A DNA stretch of 64,000 bases from Sphingobacteriaceae bacterium (GTDB lineage Bacteria; Bacteroidota; Bacteroidia; UBA7662), in NCBI GenBank assembly GCA_030682795.1, contig JAUXNJ010000010.1, positions 1 to 64,000 of the forward strand, read 5' to 3'. The position numbers and the translations under genes were made by a program. The notes beneath the pieces were generated by a model. It saw only the letters and a list, made by a program, of their open reading frames with translations, did not search any database and had not been told where the DNA came from. Below, in pieces: positions 26,040 through 36,180 of this stretch; within the stretch, counting starts at the first letter, position 1, and each line of letters starts with the position of its first letter.

Positions 26040-27310
26040 CGGATGTACTCAAAGCCGGTATAAGGCACCAAAGCCTTAGGAATGCGGATGCCATCCGGAG
26101 TCTGGTGATTTTCTAGCAAGGCAGCCACTATGCGCGGCAAGGCCATGGCCGAGCCATTGAGGGTGTGCGCCAGGTAGTTTTTGCCGTCTGCAGCTTTGTA
26201 ACGCAGTTTAAGGCGGTTGGCCTGGAAGCTTTCGAAATTACTTACAGAACTCACCTCTAGCCAGCGGCCTTGGGCTGCGCTCCATACTTCAAAATCGTAG
26301 GTGAGGGCTGAAGCAAAGCTCATATCACCTCCGCACAAGCGCAAAATGCGGTAAGGCAACTCCAGGGCTTCTACCAAACTGGCCACATGCGCCCGCATTT
26401 TTTCGAGGGTTTCGTAGCTTTTATCGGGATGCGCCAGCTCTACAATTTCTACCTTATCAAACTGGTGCAAACGGTTTAAGCCTCGCACATCTTTGCCATA
26501 TGAACCTGCTTCTCTACGAAAACAAGGTGTATAGGCGGTATTACGCACTGGAAAATCACTTTCTTTCAAAATTACATCGCGGTACAAATTGGTCACCGGC
26601 ACTTCCGCTGTAGGAATGAGGTAGAGGTTGTCGATGCCCACATAATACATTTGCCCTTCTTTGTCGGGCAGCTGTCCTGTGCCGAAGCCCGAATCTTCAT
26701 TCACCAAAATGGGCGGCTGCACCTCGAGGTAGCCCGCGGCGGTGTTTTGGTCGAGGAAGAAGTTGATGAGGGCCCGCTGCAATTTGGCACCCGCGCCTTT
26801 ATAAACGGGGAACCCGGCGCCCGTTACTTTTACACCCAGCTCAAAATCGATGATGTCGTACTGACTGGTGAGCTCCCAATGCGGCTTGCTATCGGCCGGC
26901 AACACAGGGATCTCAGCCACTTGGTACACTACTTCATTGTCGTCAGGCGTTTTGCCAGCCGGCACACTGTGGTGCGGTAAATTGGGCAGGCGCACCAATA
27001 AATCGAGACTCTTTTTTTCGAGCTCAGCCTTCTGGTCTTCCAAGGCTTTGCTTTGTTCTTTGAGGACTGCTACTTTCGTTTTTAGGGCTTCAGCGGCCTC
27101 TTTTTGGCCATTTTTCATCAGACCGCCAATTTCTTTGGCCAACTGGTTTTGCTCGGCAAGCAGCTGGTCGAGCTGCACTTGTGCAGCTTTGCGCGCATCG
27201 TCGGTTGCCAATACCTCGTGTACGAGCGAAGCCGCATCGGCGAGGTGTTTGTGTTGCAATTTTTGAATCACCTGCTCGGTGTGCTGACGAATGTGTGCGA
27301 GTTGAAGCAT
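26036..27310 (-). CDS. serS: Seryl-tRNA synthetase
   Basis: Class II aminoacyl-tRNA synthetase charging tRNA-Ser, and tRNA-Sec if present. The N-terminal 100 residues form the long coiled-coil arm that reads the tRNA variable arm (KLQHKHLADAASL to LEDQKAELEKKSL). The catalytic core shows motif 2 in PCFRREAGSYGKDVRGL followed by LHQFDKVEI, and motif 3 in NGSAMALPRIVAALLE. Length (424 aa) is normal. It is alone on the minus strand, 49 nt downstream of the TPR kinase gene, with a TAGTTTTG -7 box in that gap. Confidence 0.97.
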   Translation of the reverse strand: MLQLAHIRQHTEQVIQKLQHKHLADAASLVHEVLATDDARKAAQVQLDQLLAEQNQLAKEIGGLMKNGQKEAAEALKTKVAVLKEQSKALEDQKAELEKKSLDLLVRLPNLPHHSVPAGKTPDDNEVVYQVAEIPVLPADSKPHWELTSQYDIIDFELGVKVTGAGFPVYKGAGAKLQRALINFFLDQNTAAGYLEVQPPILVNEDSGFGTGQLPDKEGQMYYVGIDNLYLIPTAEVPVTNLYRDVILKESDFPVRNTAYTPCFRREAGSYGKDVRGLNRLHQFDKVEIVELAHPDKSYETLEKMRAHVASLVEALELPYRILRLCGGDMSFASALTYDFEVWSAAQGRWLEVSSVSNFESFQANRLKLRYKAADGKNYLAHTLNGSAMALPRIVAALLENHQTPDGIRIPKALVPYTGFEYIR

Positions 27311-27331
27311 CTTTTAAAAGGAATTGGCATG

Positions 27332-27339
27332 CAAAACTA
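27332..27339 (-). promoter_or_regulatory. -7 promoter element of serS (TAGTTTTG)
   Basis: The plus strand reads CAAAACTA, so the minus strand has TAGTTTTG, an exact TAnnTTTG match 21 nt before the ATG. No clear -33 box is found. Confidence 0.45.
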
Positions 27340-27359
27340 AGCATGCAGATCGAAATAAC

Positions 27360-29441
27360 TTACTGTAAGGGCAAACGAAGTGTAAAAACCGAGCCTTGCC
27401 CTTCACGCGAGTCGACCGAAATTTGGCCCTGAAGCAGCTCGGCGTATTTGCGGGAGAGGGTGAGACCAATCCCTAAACCTTCGTAGCCCCGTGCCAACTG
27501 GTCGTCGCTGGTGCGGAAGGCCTCAAAAATCTCTTTCAGGTTATTGGCAGGAATACCTACCCCTGAGTCTTGCACCCGGAAGCAAAAAGTGGGCTGGCCG
27601 GCCCAGAGTTCTCGAATAAGTTCAATTTTGATATAGCCCTGTTCGGTAAATTTGATGGCGTTTTGTACCAAATTCGATAGAATACGCTGCACAAAGCCTG
27701 CGTGCGATACCAGGCTGATGTCGCCAGCGTAATTCACGAAATCGAGCTTGAGGCCTTTCAGCTGCAAATCGCCTTCAAAACGCTGTATTACGTTGTACAC
27801 GAGTTGTTCAGGATTGAAGGCCTCTAGTGGTAGATTTTCAGGATGTGCCTCGGTATTCGATAGTTCAATAATGGCGCTCATGGTTTCTGAAAGCCGCTTA
27901 CTTGAATCTAATAGGCCATCGGCCACTTGTTTAATTTCAGGGCTTTGCAGGCTTTCTTTGAGATACTCGCTCATGCCAATGATGCCATTCATAGGCGTTC
28001 GAAGTTCGTGGTTGATGTTGGCTAGGAAGAAGGTTTTGAGCCTGTCGGCGCGCTCCGCTTTTTCGAACGCCTGACGCAGGTCACGGGTACGTTCATTTAC
28101 TTTTTCTTCCAAAGAAGCATTTAACCGCCGGAGGTTATCCTGGTTTTTACGAATGAGCTGGTATTGATTGATGATGAAAAACAACAGTAAGAGAGAAATG
28201 CCAATGGCGCCAATGTAAACCTTGTTCAAAAGTTTTTGGCGGTTGAGTCGTGCATCCAACAAACTTTTATTTTTTTCCGACAATACCAACTCCTGTTCTT
28301 TGCGCTCTGTTTCATATCGCGCCTGGGTTTCGGCCAATATCAAACTAGCTTCCTCCCCCCTAATTATGTCTTTTACGGCCGCCAACTCCTTAAAGTATTT
28401 CAAACTTTGACTGGGTTGATTCATCCGGTCAAAAGATTCTGTTAAAATTTGAAGCGATTGTAATTGGTTGGTGTAGTCTTGTGCGGTTTTGGCAATTTCC
28501 AAAGCGGCAGAGGCTTGCTGGATGCTACTATTGTATTCGCTGGCCCTCAAATGGATACTGGCAAGTCCGTTTAATGTACGGGCAATGCCAATGGGACTAG
28601 AAATCTCCTGGGCGATTTGTAGCGATTGTGTGTAGTGCTCTTTGGCTAAGGACAGCCGATTGGTTTTACGATAAATTTCTCCCAAATTATAAAAAGAGGA
28701 GGCCATGCCGAAGCGATCACCAAGCTCTTTGTCAATCTCAAAAGCATTTATATAGCTCCCAATGGCTCTTTCGAGCTCTCCAGTTTCTTCGTAGATTAAG
28801 CCAAGATTGTTGTGGGTATAACTAATGCCGCGCTTGTTGCCTAAGCGAATAAATACCTCTTGCGCATCGGTATAATGTTTTCGCGCTTGCTCAAATTGTT
28901 TTTGGTTGACGTAGATGTTGCCAATATTGCATTTCAGGCCAGCCACGCCGTTTTCTTGTCCCAATGCCTCCTTTAATCGCAAAGCACGCAAGTAGTGATC
29001 GAGTGCTAACTGGTAGTTGCTTCGATTAAAATAAATGGTGCCCATGTTCGACAATACACTGCTTACGCCACTGCTGTCGTTGATTTCCAAATATATGTCT
29101 TCAGCTTTCTGTGCTTGTATCAAGGCCTCGCTCAGCCGTCCTTGTAACTGCAGTGCTGTACTCAGTACATTGTGCGCATCGGCGGTGGTCATTTTAGAGA
29201 GCCTACTGCCTTCTTGTCGCAAAAGCTGGGTAGCGAGTTGGATGGTGCTATCCGGGTTGATTTGGTAATAGGCCTTGGCTAAATCGATGGTTAATTCGTG
29301 CGCCATGCGACCGGTAGCCTTGTTGAGCTTGCGGCGTAAATCATCCACTTCGCTTTGGGCCTGTAGCCGGGGGCTACTGAACAAAGACAACAAAAGCATG
29401 CAGCAAACTAACCGCAAGAGTCCTATTTTTGTGTTTTTCAA
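27360..29441 (-). CDS. TPR-repeat sensor histidine kinase
   Basis: Membrane-anchored sensor kinase common in Bacteroidota. Order: signal peptide (LVCCMLLLSLFSSPRLQAQ), about seven tetratricopeptide repeats in the periplasm (residues 40-350, such as SNMGTIYFNRSNYQLALDHY), one membrane helix (407-425), a coiled coil, HisKA with H478 (ANINHELRTPMNG), and an ATPase domain with LVQNAIKFTEQG, VQDSGVGIP and GLGIGLTLSRK. Length 693 aa. No cognate regulator is adjacent. The start is a TTG at 29441; no earlier or nearby in-frame ATG keeps the full signal peptide. It is divergent from the small exported protein with only 17 nt between the starts. Confidence 0.9.
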   Translation of the reverse strand: MKNTKIGLLRLVCCMLLLSLFSSPRLQAQSEVDDLRRKLNKATGRMAHELTIDLAKAYYQINPDSTIQLATQLLRQEGSRLSKMTTADAHNVLSTALQLQGRLSEALIQAQKAEDIYLEINDSSGVSSVLSNMGTIYFNRSNYQLALDHYLRALRLKEALGQENGVAGLKCNIGNIYVNQKQFEQARKHYTDAQEVFIRLGNKRGISYTHNNLGLIYEETGELERAIGSYINAFEIDKELGDRFGMASSFYNLGEIYRKTNRLSLAKEHYTQSLQIAQEISSPIGIARTLNGLASIHLRASEYNSSIQQASAALEIAKTAQDYTNQLQSLQILTESFDRMNQPSQSLKYFKELAAVKDIIRGEEASLILAETQARYETERKEQELVLSEKNKSLLDARLNRQKLLNKVYIGAIGISLLLLFFIINQYQLIRKNQDNLRRLNASLEEKVNERTRDLRQAFEKAERADRLKTFFLANINHELRTPMNGIIGMSEYLKESLQSPEIKQVADGLLDSSKRLSETMSAIIELSNTEAHPENLPLEAFNPEQLVYNVIQRFEGDLQLKGLKLDFVNYAGDISLVSHAGFVQRILSNLVQNAIKFTEQGYIKIELIRELWAGQPTFCFRVQDSGVGIPANNLKEIFEAFRTSDDQLARGYEGLGIGLTLSRKYAELLQGQISVDSREGQGSVFTLRLPLQ

Positions 29442-29458
29442 AGGGAGTTATAAACGAA

Positions 29459-29923
29459 ATGCCAAATTCGCAATTCACATTGGTAAAACGAATAGTTTTT
29501 TGTGGAATTATGTGTTTTTTTTCGTTTACCACCCAGCTTCAGGCACAGCAAGCTCCTATTGGCTCTGAATTGGGCTTGCGTTTTGGCGTACGGCCAGCGC
29601 TGAGTTACCGTTTCATGCCTGTTGAAACCCATATGGTGGAGCTTTTATTTGCGAAGAGTGGTGAAAGCCTAATGTTTACGGCACTGTATCAAAAGCAACA
29701 GGCGGCTTTTTTCCCTGGTTTTTATAGTCGCTATGGAGGCGGGTTTTCTTTGGGTGGCTGGAATGAGCGCCTTGAATCGGGCTTAGATATGCAGTTAGGG
29801 GTTGATTATTACATACCTGTTTTGCCTTTGGTAGTGAGTTTAGATATAAGGCCATGGATTCGGCTTACCGGGGAGGCTGGGGTTAATGGAGAACTGGCTG
29901 CTACTGTTCGATATGTTTTTTAG
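29459..29923 (+). CDS. Small exported protein, possible outer-membrane beta-barrel
   Basis: Unrecognised 154-aa protein. A signal-like segment is present (IVFCGIMCFFSFTTQLQAQ), and the mature part alternates polar and hydrophobic residues with many aromatic and glycine residues, for example ELGLRFGVRPALSYRFMP and GVDYYIPVLPLVVSLDIRPW, ending in a terminal Phe (RYVF), all usual for small outer-membrane barrels. The ATG at 29459 is chosen over the GTG- or ATG-like starts upstream. Divergent from the TPR kinase by 17 nt. The next 210 nt up to rho hold no assigned gene. Confidence 0.65.
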   Translation: MPNSQFTLVKRIVFCGIMCFFSFTTQLQAQQAPIGSELGLRFGVRPALSYRFMPVETHMVELLFAKSGESLMFTALYQKQQAAFFPGFYSRYGGGFSLGGWNERLESGLDMQLGVDYYIPVLPLVVSLDIRPWIRLTGEAGVNGELAATVRYVF

Positions 29924-30133
29924 CATTGGGTCATTCTTTTTCGAATTTTTTTTCAAAAAAGCTGGGTATTACAGAAGAAATCCCTAAAATTGCCTTCGTC
30001 ATCTGGTTAGCATGCTGTTCAAGCATCACCAGTTTCTCAAATTCCTCCTACAGATTCTTCTTCCAGATTTAAATCGCAAGCGTTTGAGCTTCTGATAGGC
30101 CAGGGTCCCAATTTATCGTATCAAAGCATTACA

Positions 30134-31930
<1,797 letters not shown>

Positions 31931-31948
31931 GGGCTCGTCATTACCTTA

Positions 31949-31984
31949 AAAAGCCCTTGTATCGGAAGATGCAGGGGCTTTTTT
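31949..31984 (+). terminator. Rho-independent terminator of rho
   Basis: AAGCCCTTG pairs with CAGGGGCTT across a 15-nt loop with one imperfect position, followed by TTTTG. It lies 19 nt after the rho stop. Confidence 0.75.
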
Positions 31985-32141
31985 GTGGGGGGAGATTAGA
32001 TTGATGGTGATGAACTTGTGGTTGGAGATAGTTCGGGTAGCATACCTTAAAGAAGTGGTATTTCCACCGGTATTTGTTATTTTGTGAGAAGAGATGCTTG
32101 AAAGAGTTATTGATTAATTGCCTGAAGCAAAAGTTTCAAAA

Positions 32142-32480
32142 ATGAAAAAATATTACCTGTGGTGTTATACGTTTGCGAGATTGATCAAAGGAAATTCAAT
32201 GCCTGAAGTCACCGCAAATATCATAGCTTCAATCTTACCCATGTTTGTTTTGTTTACCATTGTTCGGTTTCAAACGGATATTGAAGCCAAAGCCTTAGTT
32301 GCACCATTTGTTTTGTTTAGTATTTTATTAATGATTTTCCTTCATTTCGGTATTTCAAAAACTTTGGTTTCAGAATTTAAAAATAAGTATCGTAATCTTC
32401 CGAGGAAGAAGAGACTATTAATCGGTGCATTCGTTTTTACTTTAGAGGTTGCTTCATTTTACTGCTTTACATTTCTTTAG
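32142..32480 (+). CDS. Small membrane protein of unknown function
   Basis: Unrecognised 112-aa protein with three hydrophobic segments in the central and C-terminal part (NIIASILPMFVLFTIV, VAPFVLFSILLMIFLHFG, LLIGAFVFTLEVASFYCFTF) and a basic loop (KNKYRNLPRKKRLL). The ATG at 32142 (MKKYYLWCYTF) replaces the TTG of the ORF track. The surrounding stretch, about 31985-33300, is visibly AT-richer than the flanking genes, so this gene and the toxin-antitoxin pair may be recently acquired. Function not inferable. Confidence 0.6.
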   Translation: MKKYYLWCYTFARLIKGNSMPEVTANIIASILPMFVLFTIVRFQTDIEAKALVAPFVLFSILLMIFLHFGISKTLVSEFKNKYRNLPRKKRLLIGAFVFTLEVASFYCFTFL

Positions 32481-32626
32481 TTCGGTAGGGAATTGGCGTA
32501 TTTCGAAGTTGTTGCTACGCTAGCCTGAATGCAAAGCAAAACACCCCCATATCTATGTCAACAACATCCTTTATTATAAATTTGAGAGCCACAAATACTT
32601 TGATTACGGCAATGGCGTTTTTTTAT

Positions 32627-32634
32627 TATATTTG
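32627..32634 (+). promoter_or_regulatory. -7 promoter element of the toxin-antitoxin pair (TATATTTG)
   Basis: TATATTTG ends 3 nt before the antitoxin ATG, an exact TAnnTTTG match that would give a leaderless transcript. A second exact match (TAAATTTG at 32577-32584, with TATG 19 nt upstream) could be an alternative promoter. Confidence 0.5.
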
Positions 32635-32637
32635 ACT

Positions 32638-32841
32638 ATGTTAATTGAACGAACTAACGACGAGATATTGATTCGGGTGTCGTCCAAAACGGACTTGACC
32701 GGACTACAACGCATTTTAGATTTTGTGCGATTTCGTGAAATCACTTCGGAAAGCAAGGCGACTCAGGGGCAAATCGATGCCTTGGCAAAGGTTTCAAAGG
32801 CATCTTGGTGGGACCAAAATAAAGGCCGCTTTGTGAAGTGA
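32638..32841 (+). CDS. Putative antitoxin of a PIN-domain toxin-antitoxin pair
   Basis: A 67-aa protein directly upstream of a PIN-domain gene, overlapping it by 4 nt (GTGA). It reads MLIERTNDEILIRVSSKT then a helical stretch LQRILDFVRFREITSESKAT and ends WWDQNKGRFVK. No named DNA-binding fold is certain, but the size, charge, strict overlap and C-terminal segment suited to neutralise a toxin fit an antitoxin. The ATG at 32638 is 3 nt after a consensus -7 box. The neighbouring gene type is the main evidence. Confidence 0.72.
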   Translation: MLIERTNDEILIRVSSKTDLTGLQRILDFVRFREITSESKATQGQIDALAKVSKASWWDQNKGRFVK

Positions 32842-33275
32842 AAATAGTTGTAGATACCAATGTGATATTTAGTGGCATTTTAAGTCCGAAAAGCAAGATC
32901 AGCGATTTGTTGCTTAATTCAGATGGTATCTTCGAGTTCTCTGCTCCAGATTTTATGTTGGTAGAACTTGAAAAACACGACTCAAAACTGATGAGACTTT
33001 CAGGCTACACTGTTGCGGAGCTTGATTTTATCAAGAGTACGCTTTTAAAAAAGATGGACCTAATTAATCTAGAGGCTATTCGATCTGAAATTTGGAACCA
33101 AGCCTTTGAGTTGACAAAGGAAATAGATGAATTTGATACACCATTTGTAGCTCTGGCATTAGAAATGAGTGCTTTTCTTTGGTCGGGAGACAAAAAACTG
33201 GTAAAGGGATTGCAAAAACAAGGGTTTGAGCTTGCAATAGGTGTAGATGAATTAATAAAAATCAGGATGTTGTAG
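32838..33275 (+). CDS. PIN-domain ribonuclease toxin (VapC-like)
   Basis: Predicted endoribonuclease toxin. The 145-aa protein starts KIVVDTNVIFSGIL, the typical PIN first strand with D6; E43 (MLVELEKH), D97/D100 (EIDEFDTPFVALAL) and D118 (WSGDKKLVKGL) complete the acidic metal site, so activity is likely. It starts at GTG, overlapping the antitoxin stop as GTGA, which suggests coupled translation. The gene belongs to the group of PIN proteins annotated as putative toxin-antitoxin component. The AT-rich base use hints at transfer. Confidence 0.9.
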   Translation: MKIVVDTNVIFSGILSPKSKISDLLLNSDGIFEFSAPDFMLVELEKHDSKLMRLSGYTVAELDFIKSTLLKKMDLINLEAIRSEIWNQAFELTKEIDEFDTPFVALALEMSAFLWSGDKKLVKGLQKQGFELAIGVDELIKIRML

Positions 33276-33350
33276 ACATCCACAAACCCAACACATTTTT
33301 AATTTACAGCTGGTTTTGAGGAAGAGTTAAGGTCCAAGATATTGAGCCTC

Positions 33351-35027
33351 TCAAACCGTCCACAACGCAAAAGCCTCGTCTTGCGCTTGGCTGCGGTTAG
33401 CCAGGCGTTCGGTCTTGTAAATGTCGAACCAGCGGCTGCTACCGGCGCTCAACACCGCTTCGTGCTCGTGCAACATTTTGTCTTTCCAGCGCAAGTACAG
33501 CTGATCAGCTTCGAGCCTTTGCTCAAGCAGCTGGTCGTCGGCCACCAAGCCGCAGTAGGCGGCAGGACTCCCTGGTGCTACCATGGCCACAATGCCTTGT
33601 TCGCCACCTGCCTTTACTCGGATGCCAAAATCGCGCTCCAGCTGGTTTTCGGAGGGATGGCACTTCAGTGTGCAACCTACCCAAGCCAGTGCCTCAGGAA
33701 GGGCTTTCTCCAAGGAAATGGGCTGCTGGTAGTGCTGTTGGAAGAAGGCTTCGAAGCTCTCATCGGTGATCTCAAATAGTAGTTCGAGCAAGCGCGATTC
33801 GTCGTAAGGCAGTTGGTTCACCGCATCGGCATACAAACGGCGCAGGAGGGTGTCTAAACTGTGTTCGTTTTGGGTGCGCTTGCGGATTTCCATATCCAAA
33901 CACAAGGCATTTAGCATGCCTTCTGCATAAATGCTCACCCGTCGATGGGGCGCCGCAGGGGTGCCGTAACCATCTACCCAAGTATCAATACTTGATTCGT
34001 GCAGGCTGTGGTTGAAGCGACCGTAGTTGTCGAAGTGCCGTTTAAGGTACACATCTACCTCCTCGGCATAGGCTTGCCAGTCGAAAACCCCGCCTCGCAG
34101 CAAAAACAAATCGCCATAATAGGTGGTAAAACCTTCGTACACATAGCCCAGTTGGGAATAGTTTTCGCTTTGGTAATCGTAAGGAGCGAATGCTTCGGGT
34201 TGGATGAATTTAACGTTCCAGGTATGGAATAGCTCGTGGGAGCTCACGCCGAGTAGCTCGCTATAAAGGCCTTTGAAGGCGTTTTCGGCCGGACCAAGGG
34301 CAATCACTGTGCTGTTGCGGTGCTCTACGCCATGGTACCAGGCATAGGGGAGGATGAGGTTGAGGTAGTGGTATTCCTGCACCGGCAAGGCCCCCATGCA
34401 GCGGATTTGAGCGGCGGTGAAGGCCTCAAAATCGTGTTTAAGCTGGTCGAAAGGCACTTTGCCAGCGCCATGGAACCACAGGTGGTAGCGCACGCCATCG
34501 TGCAAAAAGCTGTCGTGTTGCAGCTGGCGCGAAGCCAAAATAGGCATGTCCACCAGCTCGTCGAAGTCGTTGGCATGGTACAAACCATTGGTAAGCGGCA
34601 TGCCAGTAGCCACGTCAAAGTCGGTTTCAAGCTCCAGCAAAACGCTGCAAGGCTGGTTACGGCTGTGTTCGGTGTATACACAGCAGTGCACGGGATTTAC
34701 GTAAAATAATTGCTCGTCGACATAGCAGCTGCCGCCATCGGCTTGGTTGGCGAAATAGCTGTAATGGAAGTGAATGCGGCTGTTTTTGGGTGCATGTACG
34801 CGCCAGCAGGAGCGGCTGATTTTGGTGTATTGGAGGTGCTCACCATCGGTGTTGCGCACTTGCACGCCCACCACATTGCGGGCAAAATTGCCGAGTTCGT
34901 AGCGGCCGGGGCGCCAGTCGGGCAGCCAAACATCGGTATGGCCAGCGATGGGGTGGGTATCTAAAATGGCCAGCACGCGCAGGTGACGGGGCCGCTCGAG
35001 GTCGTGGGAGAGGTGGTAATGTGCCAT
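33351..35027 (-). CDS. M61 family peptidase without signal peptide
   Basis: Second M61 zinc aminopeptidase-like protein, 558 aa. The catalytic motif is HELFH (H264, E265, H268) followed by TWNVKFIQPEAF, and the third ligand Glu is in VYEGFTTYYGD (about E298), so the metal site is complete. A PDZ-like part near 445-490 is degenerate (VKAGGEQGIVAMVAPGSPAA). Unlike the paralog at 20480-22270, it starts MAHYHLSHDLERPRHL with no signal peptide and has many Cys and His residues, so it is probably cytoplasmic. It is a single gene: on its 5' side lies repeat locus C, on its 3' side the PIN toxin. Confidence 0.92.
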   Translation of the reverse strand: MAHYHLSHDLERPRHLRVLAILDTHPIAGHTDVWLPDWRPGRYELGNFARNVVGVQVRNTDGEHLQYTKISRSCWRVHAPKNSRIHFHYSYFANQADGGSCYVDEQLFYVNPVHCCVYTEHSRNQPCSVLLELETDFDVATGMPLTNGLYHANDFDELVDMPILASRQLQHDSFLHDGVRYHLWFHGAGKVPFDQLKHDFEAFTAAQIRCMGALPVQEYHYLNLILPYAWYHGVEHRNSTVIALGPAENAFKGLYSELLGVSSHELFHTWNVKFIQPEAFAPYDYQSENYSQLGYVYEGFTTYYGDLFLLRGGVFDWQAYAEEVDVYLKRHFDNYGRFNHSLHESSIDTWVDGYGTPAAPHRRVSIYAEGMLNALCLDMEIRKRTQNEHSLDTLLRRLYADAVNQLPYDESRLLELLFEITDESFEAFFQQHYQQPISLEKALPEALAWVGCTLKCHPSENQLERDFGIRVKAGGEQGIVAMVAPGSPAAYCGLVADDQLLEQRLEADQLYLRWKDKMLHEHEAVLSAGSSRWFDIYKTERLANRSQAQDEAFALWTV

Positions 35028-35054
35028 GGCGTTAAGATACGCATTTTAGATACT

Positions 35055-35270
35055 CAGACCGCTCGCTTCGCTCGCTTTTCAGACATCAGACCGGTCGCTT
35101 TGCTCCCTATCAGATAGAGCTGGCCCTGGCGTAGCTGATTAAATTACTGCTCACGGGCCTTCGGCAGCCTGATTTGTCTGAAAAGCAAACGAAGTGCAGC
35201 GGTCTGATGTCTGAAAAGCGAGCCATAGGCGAGCGGTCCCTGAGCGCGCAGCAGCCGAAGGGCGGTCTAT
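35055..35270. repeat. Repeat locus C of the dispersed AGACCG family, inverted arrangement
   Basis: Left part holds AGACCG heads at 35056 and 35088 reading rightward; the right part holds CGGTCT or CGGTCC heads at 35200, 35234 and 35263 reading leftward, so the locus is an inverted pair of arrays around a central CCCTGGCGTAG stretch also found (inverted) at locus A. Cores include GCTCGCTTCGCTCGC. The locus fills most of the 342-nt gap between the M61 gene and rpmH. Transcribed, it could fold into a long hairpin. Confidence 0.75.
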
Positions 35271-35313
35271 AAAGAGAGCGCCAGCGAACGCTCTACATTA
35301 TTTTGAAATTTCA

Positions 35314-35344
35314 TTTGTCTTTCAAAAACCAACGCTTATCTTTG
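35314..35344 (+). promoter_or_regulatory. Promoter of rpmH-rnpA
   Basis: TTTG at 35314-35317 and TATCTTTG at 35337-35344 are separated by 19 nt, a complete match to the Bacteroidota consensus. It ends 25 nt before the rpmH ATG. Confidence 0.88.
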
Positions 35345-35369
35345 CAGTCCTGATTTAAAAACGAGAGCA

Positions 35370-35528
35370 ATGAAAAGGACTTTCCAGCCTTCGACCCGTA
35401 AGAGAAGAAATAAGCACGGTTTCCGCAATCGCATGGAGACTGCAAATGGTCGTAATGTGATCGCACGTCGTCGTGCCAAGGGCCGCAAGCGCCTAACTGT
35501 ATCTGACGAGAAGCGCCACAAGGCATAA
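35370..35528 (+). CDS. rpmH: 50S ribosomal protein L34
   Basis: Component of the large ribosomal subunit. The 52-aa product, too short for the ORF track, reads [20 protein letters not shown] at the start and continues with [20 protein letters not shown], the universal L34 signature, then a short KRHKA end. ATG at 35370, preceded by a consensus promoter. It is the first gene of the conserved rpmH-rnpA-yidD cluster; rnpA follows after 37 nt. Confidence 0.97.
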   Translation: MKRTFQPSTRKRRNKHGFRNRMETANGRNVIARRRAKGRKRLTVSDEKRHKA

Positions 35529-35565
35529 GATACCGGCCCCTACCAGGCCTTCAGCCATAGGAGCC

Positions 35566-35958
35566 ATGAATACGTTTACCAAAGAAGAGCGATTGCGCAG
35601 CCGGCTTTTAATAGGTCGGATTTTTGCCGATGGCTCTTCTTTTTTTTTATTTCCACTCGCCATCCATTACCTGGAATTGCCCGCTGGTACTTTGCCTTTT
35701 CCTGCGCAAATGACCATCTCCGTGGCCAAAAAGCGCTTCAAACGAGCTGTCGATCGCAACCTGCTCAAGCGCCGCCTGCGAGAGCTTTATCGGTTAAATA
35801 AAGCCAATTTTTACGCAGACTTGAACAACTGCAATAAACAAGTTGTATTTTTAGTTAGCTATTCGGCTAAAGAGATCATGACCTCCGAGCAACTCGCCTC
35901 CAAGCTGGTGCCGGCACTCGATCGTTTGGTGAAGGAGCTCAACCTCGAGAAAGCTTGA
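35566..35958 (+). CDS. rnpA: Ribonuclease P protein component
   Basis: Protein subunit of RNase P, needed for tRNA 5' maturation. The 130-aa sequence has [20 protein letters not shown] at the N-terminus and the RNA-binding signature [20 protein letters not shown] with LREL following. The RNP motif is intact. The gene lies 37 nt after rpmH, and its stop TGA overlaps the TTG start of yidD. Confidence 0.97.
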   Translation: MNTFTKEERLRSRLLIGRIFADGSSFFLFPLAIHYLELPAGTLPFPAQMTISVAKKRFKRAVDRNLLKRRLRELYRLNKANFYADLNNCNKQVVFLVSYSAKEIMTSEQLASKLVPALDRLVKELNLEKA

Positions 35959-36164
35959 AATACTTGTTTATTGCCCTCATCAGGGTGTATCAATACGCCT
36001 TGTCTCCCCTGTTGCCTATGGCTTGCAGGTACCACCCCACTTGTTCGGTGTACGGGGTAGAGGCCATTCGCAAGTACGGTGCTTTCAAAGGTGGTTGGCT
36101 TACCCTCAAGCGCATCGCCAGTTGTCATCCATGGGGCGGCCATGGGCATGATCCTGTGCCTTAA
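35955..36164 (+). CDS. yidD: Membrane protein insertion efficiency factor YidD
   Basis: Small membrane-associated protein aiding YidC-dependent insertion. The 69-aa protein shows [35 protein letters not shown] and [15 protein letters not shown], all family hallmarks including the conserved cysteines. The start is a TTG that overlaps the rnpA stop (TTGA), so translation is likely coupled. Gene order rpmH-rnpA-yidD is standard. Confidence 0.96.
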   Translation: MKYLFIALIRVYQYALSPLLPMACRYHPTCSVYGVEAIRKYGAFKGGWLTLKRIASCHPWGGHGHDPVP

Positions 36165-36180
36165 TTTACTACATTTGCTT

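Noticed and set aside
31985-32141. Possible riboswitch or small RNA after the rho terminator
   Set aside because: No stable conserved fold or second terminator was visible; only direct repeats of GGTATTT were found.
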